Of a DNA stretch of 64,000 nucleotides, positions 60,057 through 64,000 are shown piece after piece. Made by a program: the position numbers and the translations under genes. The stretch spans positions 25,568 to 89,567 of the forward strand of contig CAKREH010000014.1 in NCBI GenBank assembly GCA_934317215.1, read 5' to 3'. This DNA is from an uncultured Roseburia sp. (GTDB taxonomy: Bacteria > Bacillota > Clostridia > Lachnospirales > Lachnospiraceae). Under the pieces are notes generated by a model. That model ran no database searches. It was not told where the DNA came from and worked only from the letters and a program-made list of their open reading frames with translations. Position 1 is the first letter of the stretch. Each line of letters starts with the position of its first letter.

Positions 60057-60650
60057 ATGGCAATTGTAATTACTAATGGAGAACATTATATACATATAAA
60101 TGAGCATGGAAAATATGTGAAATTCAATAATCTTTTGAATGCAACACAATTTGCATCTGTGCATGAAGCTATTAGTCGTATAAAGAAAGCACCGGCGAAA
60201 ACTAAGGGATATTATGTCTATGATACATTTACAGATAAGATTGTATGGAAACAGTTCACACAGGAAGAAAGAATTGAAATGCAGGAAAGTAAGAATGTTG
60301 AGTTGGAAATTAAGCGTACCAATAACGGAAAAATCAAGAGAAAAAAGTATTCTCAGTCAGTACGAAAAGTTATTTATGATAAGTATGATGGACGTTGCCA
60401 ATTATGCGGAAGGAAAATTTTACTTTCCGATATGACATTGGATCATCATATTGCCTTGTCAATGGGAGGAGTAGACGATGTAAGTAATCTTGTACCAACA
60501 TGCCTTCCGTGCAATCGGTTCAAATCGAATATTGCACCAGCACTGTTTGAAGAACGTATTAGGGAAATTTTTATGTATCAGATGGAAAAGAAATTTTCTG
60601 ATAAATGGATTTGGTGCTTTGTAAAAGGAATTCTAGAAATTTTGATCTGA
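60057..60650 (+). CDS. HNH endonuclease
   Basis: A 197-residue nuclease. The C-terminal HNH domain (about 100-160) has the zinc cysteines Cys114 and Cys117 (CQLC) and Cys149 and Cys152 (CLPC), catalytic LDHHIALSMGG at 128-138, and Asn residues at 144 and 153. The N-terminal 65 residues form a separate, unrecognised domain. The ATG at 60057 follows CGGAGGA. A role in packaging, defence or element mobility is possible. Confidence 0.85.
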   Translation: MAIVITNGEHYIHINEHGKYVKFNNLLNATQFASVHEAISRIKKAPAKTKGYYVYDTFTDKIVWKQFTQEERIEMQESKNVELEIKRTNNGKIKRKKYSQSVRKVIYDKYDGRCQLCGRKILLSDMTLDHHIALSMGGVDDVSNLVPTCLPCNRFKSNIAPALFEERIREIFMYQMEKKFSDKWIWCFVKGILEILI

Positions 60651-60653
60651 TGG

Positions 60654-60689
60654 AAACGGCACCAATGGAAAATTCTGTTGGTGCTGTTT
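60654..60689 (+). terminator. Terminator after the HNH gene
   Basis: AAACGGCACCAA pairs with TTGGTGCTGTTT around a 12-base loop. The T-rich tail is short. Confidence 0.7.
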
Positions 60690-60774
60690 GAATAATCAAA
60701 TGGAAATAATAAAATTTTATGGTATACTATATGTAACCGTTATATAAGGTTTATATAGAGAAAGAGAGGAAATA

Positions 60775-60963
60775 ATGGTGGCACTTTCAGATGCACAGAG
60801 AAAAGCAAATGATAAATATATACAGAATAATTATAAACAGGTAAAATTATCTATGCCAAATGCAGAAGCGGAGGCATTGGAGCAGTATTGTAAAACAAAG
60901 GAACTAACAAAAGCAGGATTCATTAGGCAGGCTATTAAGGAAAAGATGGAAAGAGAACCATAA
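60775..60963 (+). CDS. Ribbon-helix-helix DNA-binding protein
   Basis: A 62-residue Arc/CopG-type protein: VKLSMPNAEAEALEQYCKTK then ELTKAGFIRQAIKEKME. It probably regulates its own promoter, where AACC and GGTT flank an AT-rich core at about 60736-60752, just upstream. It could also act as an antitoxin, though no clear toxin follows directly. Confidence 0.8.
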   Translation: MVALSDAQRKANDKYIQNNYKQVKLSMPNAEAEALEQYCKTKELTKAGFIRQAIKEKMEREP

Positions 60964-61009
60964 AAAGAAATATGTATTTTATTCAAAAATTTTTAAGGAG
61001 GTATGACCT

Positions 61010-61240
61010 ATGACAGCATTAAGACAGAGTGCGATAATGGAACTTGAAAAGATACCAGAAGATAAGTTATCCTTTGTGATTCAGATTATGCAGGGTGTAA
61101 ATGGATTATATAACGATTCTAATAAAGAAAGGAAAGAAGCTTTTGCAAGATTAGAACAGTTACGCAAAAAGGGAACTGTTACCGATGATGATGCAGAATT
61201 AGCTTCTTATAGGGTAAGTAATATTGAAAAAAGGTTATAA
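61010..61240 (+). CDS. Antitoxin-like protein (76 residues)
   Basis: TALRQSAIMELEKIPEDKLS then FVIQIMQGVNGLYND, followed by RKEAFARLEQLRKKG. In Lachnospiraceae proteins of this pattern usually stand directly before a PIN-domain toxin gene. Here no PIN gene follows, so it is an orphan antitoxin or a relative with another partner. The ribosome binding site is AAGGAGG. Confidence 0.68.
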   Translation: MTALRQSAIMELEKIPEDKLSFVIQIMQGVNGLYNDSNKERKEAFARLEQLRKKGTVTDDDAELASYRVSNIEKRL

Positions 61241-61290
61241 ATTCCTAGTTTAATATGGTATAATATATATACATAGAGGGAAATAAAAAC

Positions 61291-61791
61291 ATGGAAATAG
61301 ATGTACTTATAGATAAATTGACAGACTGTCTTGTTGAACGTAAAACAGGAAAAGTTCTTGATACATATTACAAGAAAAGAGAAACGTTAATTAAACCAAA
61401 AGAGTATAAAGGGTGGAAATTTAATTGGAGTACGCCAGAAAAGAATGAATATGAAATATATGAATTATTTGTTGAAGGTGACGATACTGTACAAGGCAGA
61501 ATTGCATTTAGGATTGACGGAGGAGTAGCTGATATAGATATTGTAGAGTCTGCACCGCATAATATTGGACACTTGGGAGAGTATATAGGTGTAGGAGGTC
61601 ACTTATTTGCGATAGCTTGTGAAAGTAGCAAAGAAGCTGGGTGTGATGGATATGTTGCATTTACAGCTAAAACAAATTTGATTGAACACTATAAAAAGGA
61701 ATTAGGCGCACAAGTGATTAGTGGTCAAAGAATGTATATAGATGATATGGCTGCACAAAAATTAATTGCAAAATATTTAGAAAGCAGGTGA
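61291..61791 (+). CDS. GNAT-like protein
   Basis: A 166-residue protein with an acetyltransferase-like C-terminal half: GVGGHLFAIACESSKEAGCD then GYVAFTAKTNLIEHYKKELG and AQVI, matching GNAT motifs A and B. The acetyl-CoA loop is GVGGHL in place of the usual RxxGxG. A promoter with an extended TGGTATAAT box lies just upstream. It precedes a 60-residue protein by four bases, an arrangement like toxin-antitoxin pairs. Confidence 0.7.
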   Translation: MEIDVLIDKLTDCLVERKTGKVLDTYYKKRETLIKPKEYKGWKFNWSTPEKNEYEIYELFVEGDDTVQGRIAFRIDGGVADIDIVESAPHNIGHLGEYIGVGGHLFAIACESSKEAGCDGYVAFTAKTNLIEHYKKELGAQVISGQRMYIDDMAAQKLIAKYLESR

Positions 61792-61795
61792 TGTT

Positions 61796-61978
61796 ATGAT
61801 TACAACAATGCAGAATCAATATGGAAAAGTAGTTGATCTCGAAAGATTTGTAAAAGACGGCAGATTAACAGAACCTTCAGATGGACAAAGATTTGAGTGG
61901 AGAAAAATGATTGATGAAGTAAAAAAAATGGGTAGACCGTTGACAGATGAAGAATCTAAAAATTTCAGAATTAAATAA
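61796..61978 (+). CDS. Small partner of the GNAT-like protein (60 residues)
   Basis: ITTMQNQYGKVVDLERFVKD then GRLTEPSDGQRFEWRKMIDE and GRPLTDEESKNFRIK. Charged and helical, coupled to the GNAT-like gene. It may neutralise or assist that protein. I recognise no named family. Confidence 0.65.
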   Translation: MITTMQNQYGKVVDLERFVKDGRLTEPSDGQRFEWRKMIDEVKKMGRPLTDEESKNFRIK

Positions 61979-61987
61979 GAAAGTGAT

Positions 61988-62025
61988 AAGCACCAATGGA
62001 TAAACTATCCAAAGGTGCTTATTTT
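61988..62025. terminator. Bidirectional terminator
   Basis: AAGCACC pairs with GGTGCTT, with an inner TGGAT/ATCCA, followed by ATTTTTT. Confidence 0.8.
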
Positions 62026-62285
62026 TTACCATTTTGGGATTTGATTTGCTTGAGTGCTTCATCAAGTTCAACAGAGTGCCAGCGATCCTGTATGATCTGC
62101 CGTTGGAGTTCTGCGATTCTTTTATTGGTATAGTTTCCAAGCCAATTCATTACAGATTTTGGAATCATGAATTCTGGTAGCCTAGAAATTAATGAGAAAA
62201 GCAAATCTTCTAATTTGTCATATGCTTTATGGAGCAGAGGTTTAATCCTGCTACATTTTCGGATTTCAATATCTATGAGTATCAC
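62019..62285 (-). CDS. Unknown mobile-element protein with unusual start
   Basis: About 88 residues of credible coding sequence: IDIEIRKCSRIKPLLHKAYD, LEDLLFSLISRLPEFMI, then a basic helical end. AAAGGAG stands eight bases before ATA at 62276; the only in-frame accepted start nearby, GTG at 62285, overlaps that ribosome binding site. Either ATA is used or the start codon has mutated. Family unknown. Confidence 0.5.
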   Translation of the reverse strand: MILIDIEIRKCSRIKPLLHKAYDKLEDLLFSLISRLPEFMIPKSVMNWLGNYTNKRIAELQRQIIQDRWHSVELDEALKQIKSQNGKK

Positions 62286-62523
62286 TCCTTTAAAATAATT
62301 TTGAAAAATTTGAGAAATGTTTGGAGATATGAAAAAGTTTTTTACTATATATAAATTGTAAGGTAATTCAAGAGAAAAGACAATAAAATATTTAGTTCCA
62401 ATAATCATACAGTATAGGAACTTTCCCTTATTCATGGGGATTTGATGAAATCAACCATAACATAAGTCAAAAATAGGAACTAAAGTATATTGAAAATAGG
62501 CACTTTGAAAGAGGGGTGAGACT

Positions 62524-63102
62524 TTGAATAAAAAGACAGTAGCACTTACAGAGCAGCAGTATAAAGAAATTATTACAACGATAAGAGATGGATTTGTGTG
62601 CGCTGATGGTCATATTGTGAAACCAAACAATAGAATTGCAACAGCTTTATCATTGGAAGCAAATTTGGGATTGCGGATCAGTGACATATTACAATTAAGA
62701 TTATCTGCAATTATCCGTGATGGAGATAGATATCGTCTGAATATTGTAGAACAGAAAACACACAAGAAAAGAGAATTTACAGTACCAACAGATATTTACA
62801 TTTACATTCAGAATTATGCATTGGAAAATAATATACATCCTGACGCAAAACTGTTTGATCTGTCAGAAAGGGCAGTCAATAAGCATCTGAAGCTAGTATG
62901 TGATTATTTGAATTTGGAAGGAATTGGAAGCCATTCTTTTCGCAAATATTTTGCCACGAGTATTTATGTCAATAATCATTATGATATTAATCTTGTGCGT
63001 GTACTGCTGCAACACTCATCATCTGTTACTACGCAACGCTATATAGGATTACAGAGACAAGAAGTAGAGGAAGCATTACAGAAACATATACAGTTATTAT
63101 AA
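62524..63102 (+). CDS. Compact tyrosine recombinase (catalytic domain only)
   Basis: A 192-residue integrase-like protein. All main residues are present: Arg51 (GLRISDIL), Lys78 or Lys81, His137 and Arg140 (SHSFRKYF), His164 (LLQHSS) and Tyr173 (TTQRYIG). The N-terminal arm-binding and core-binding domains of usual integrases are absent. It might act on simple sites, or need a partner such as the HU-like protein. It starts at TTG 62524 after GAGGGGTGAG. Confidence 0.82.
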   Translation: MNKKTVALTEQQYKEIITTIRDGFVCADGHIVKPNNRIATALSLEANLGLRISDILQLRLSAIIRDGDRYRLNIVEQKTHKKREFTVPTDIYIYIQNYALENNIHPDAKLFDLSERAVNKHLKLVCDYLNLEGIGSHSFRKYFATSIYVNNHYDINLVRVLLQHSSSVTTQRYIGLQRQEVEEALQKHIQLL

Positions 63103-63151
63103 GTGATCTACATTATAATAAGGAAGAAACTCATTCTGATTGGAGGTATTT

Positions 63152-63358
63152 ATGTTATTCATTGAGGAAAAGGAATTGCAACACATGTTAGATACACAAT
63201 ATAAGAAGGGAATCGAGATAGGAATAAAATTGATGCAGCAGAGAATGTTGTTAGCTTGTGAAAATGGAAATCCGATTGAACTGGATGGAAGAGCCTATTT
63301 TGTGAAGTCGGATATTCAAAACCTTAGGGATATTATTGATGATCTGGAGGAGGTATAG
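63152..63358 (+). CDS. Small unknown protein (68 residues)
   Basis: LFIEEKELQHMLDTQYKKGI and EIGIKLMQQRMLLACENGN, then an acidic helix. Preceded by TTGGAGG. Helical and acidic, resembling small phage regulators. Overlap-free, four bases before the next gene. Confidence 0.6.
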   Translation: MLFIEEKELQHMLDTQYKKGIEIGIKLMQQRMLLACENGNPIELDGRAYFVKSDIQNLRDIIDDLEEV

Positions 63359-63361
63359 AGG

Positions 63362-63751
63362 ATGCATATTGATGTAAATACAAAATTTGAAGTAGGACAA
63401 AAGGTTTTCCTTATTAAAAAGGAAAGAAAAGTAATTGAAAATAAGCGGATTTGTAAAATATGCAATGGTGAAGGACATATTATATACAGTGGATATACCA
63501 TGTGTTGCCCTGAATGTAATGGCGATAAGTATATTTGTACGGATTCTCAAATTATAGACAATTATTCTACTGATAAAAAGCCACATGCAATTACAAGCAT
63601 TGGAATAAAAATTACTGCAAAGGGAAGTAAACTGATATACATGATTGACGGAAAACCATATGAAAGAAAAAAGGTTAGCGAAAATGAAATATTTGCAACA
63701 CTGGAAGAAGCACAGGCACGATGTGATGAATTGAATGAGGGCAAAGCATGA
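63362..63751 (+). CDS. Zinc-binding unknown protein
   Basis: A 129-residue protein. A DnaJ-like zinc module, CKICNGEGHIIYSGYTMC then CPECNG, lies at about 31-55, flanked by an N-terminal strand region and a C-terminal ERKKVSENEIFATLEEAQAR helix. It probably binds nucleic acid or unfolded protein; unrecognised beyond the zinc pattern. Confidence 0.65.
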   Translation: MHIDVNTKFEVGQKVFLIKKERKVIENKRICKICNGEGHIIYSGYTMCCPECNGDKYICTDSQIIDNYSTDKKPHAITSIGIKITAKGSKLIYMIDGKPYERKKVSENEIFATLEEAQARCDELNEGKA

Positions 63752-63820
63752 CTGACAGAGAAGTGTGATTTGGTCACTGAAAATTTTGTGTTCCAGAAAA
63801 AATGCAATGCAGAAGTAAAA

Positions 63821-64000
63821 TATATATGCTATAATTTAGGTGTCATAGGGAGTGATTGCCCTTTGATATAAGTGATACTTCACTTTAAAATTGATTGATT
63901 TGTTGCAGATTAGGTGTCCCTGGAATGTCACGCGTCAAATTATAGTTCTCACCTACTGCAAATTTACCGCAGAATAAATTCGGCATCCCCTTCACACTGC
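63821..64000 (+). ncRNA. Promoter and start of a structured non-coding RNA (runs off the window)
   Basis: An extended -10 box TATGCTATAAT at 63825-63835 starts a stretch with no usable reading frame. Hairpins: AGGG/CCCT near 63848-63863, AAGTGA/TCACTT near 63872-63887, and a longer stem in which TTGCAG at 63903-63908 plus AGGTG at 63912-63916 pair with CACCT at 63950-63954 plus CTGCAA at 63956-63961. TTAGGTGTC occurs twice (63837 and 63909). Large ornate RNAs of the ROOL or GOLLD kind occur in such elements, but I cannot identify it. Confidence 0.5.

Overview
The window looks like chromosome from a spore-forming, anaerobic gut Firmicute of the family Lachnospiraceae; Roseburia or Agathobacter is my best guess, made from gene content and codon style rather than a database match. 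Support comes from the complete spoIIIA operon, spoIIM next to a NUDIX hydrolase and xerD, the recA-recX-rny order, BspA-type leucine-rich repeat proteins, and moderate-GC core genes with strong Gram-positive ribosome binding sites.

Layout. Positions 1-9235 hold a cell-surface glycan cluster: two DUF4874/DUF4832 proteins, two GT2 glycosyltransferases, a Wzx-type flippase, a PF14907 nucleotidyltransferase, a permuted-papain-like cysteine protein and an LPG-synthase-like membrane protein. Positions 9298-13474 hold a peptide-maturation-like cassette: a small protein with a leader-like N-terminus, an ABC exporter, a PqqD-HPr kinase fusion and an S26B-type signal peptidase. This cassette resembles the tailoring and export part of kinase-containing lasso peptide clusters, but no cyclase is visible. 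Then come queT with a preQ1-I riboswitch, argS, a secreted protein, spoIIIAA-AH, an XRE regulator with a divergent unknown gene, a leucine-rich repeat surface protein, deoB, prfC, a thioredoxin, recA-recX, rny, an orphan response regulator, a hidden 40-residue membrane peptide, a GGDEF remnant, a NUDIX hydrolase, spoIIM, xerD, aroF and aroD, a MarR-controlled two-subunit ABC exporter, ldh, a DUF4422 glycosyltransferase, tRNA-Arg(CCG), an SH3 surface protein, rluF, ligA and metAA.

From about 51,903 to the right edge the base composition becomes clearly AT-rich and the genes change character. They include a cold-shock-domain protein, an HU-like protein, HNH-type nucleases, a J-domain protein, two tandem sigma-like proteins, RHH and XRE regulators, an antitoxin-like protein, a GNAT-like protein and a catalytic-domain-only tyrosine recombinase. 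This is a mobile element (prophage, satellite or integrative element) that continues beyond the window. It carries a five-copy palindrome array, two related structured leaders, and a structured non-coding transcript that begins near 63,841 and runs off the edge.

Most likely to repay follow-up: the PqqD-kinase/S26/ABC cassette with its leader-like protein, which has an in-frame stop followed by 48 open codons; the 40-residue membrane peptide whose ribosome binding site is buried in a 13-bp stem; the palindrome array; and the right-edge RNA. All functions were inferred by reading the sequence. No searches were run.
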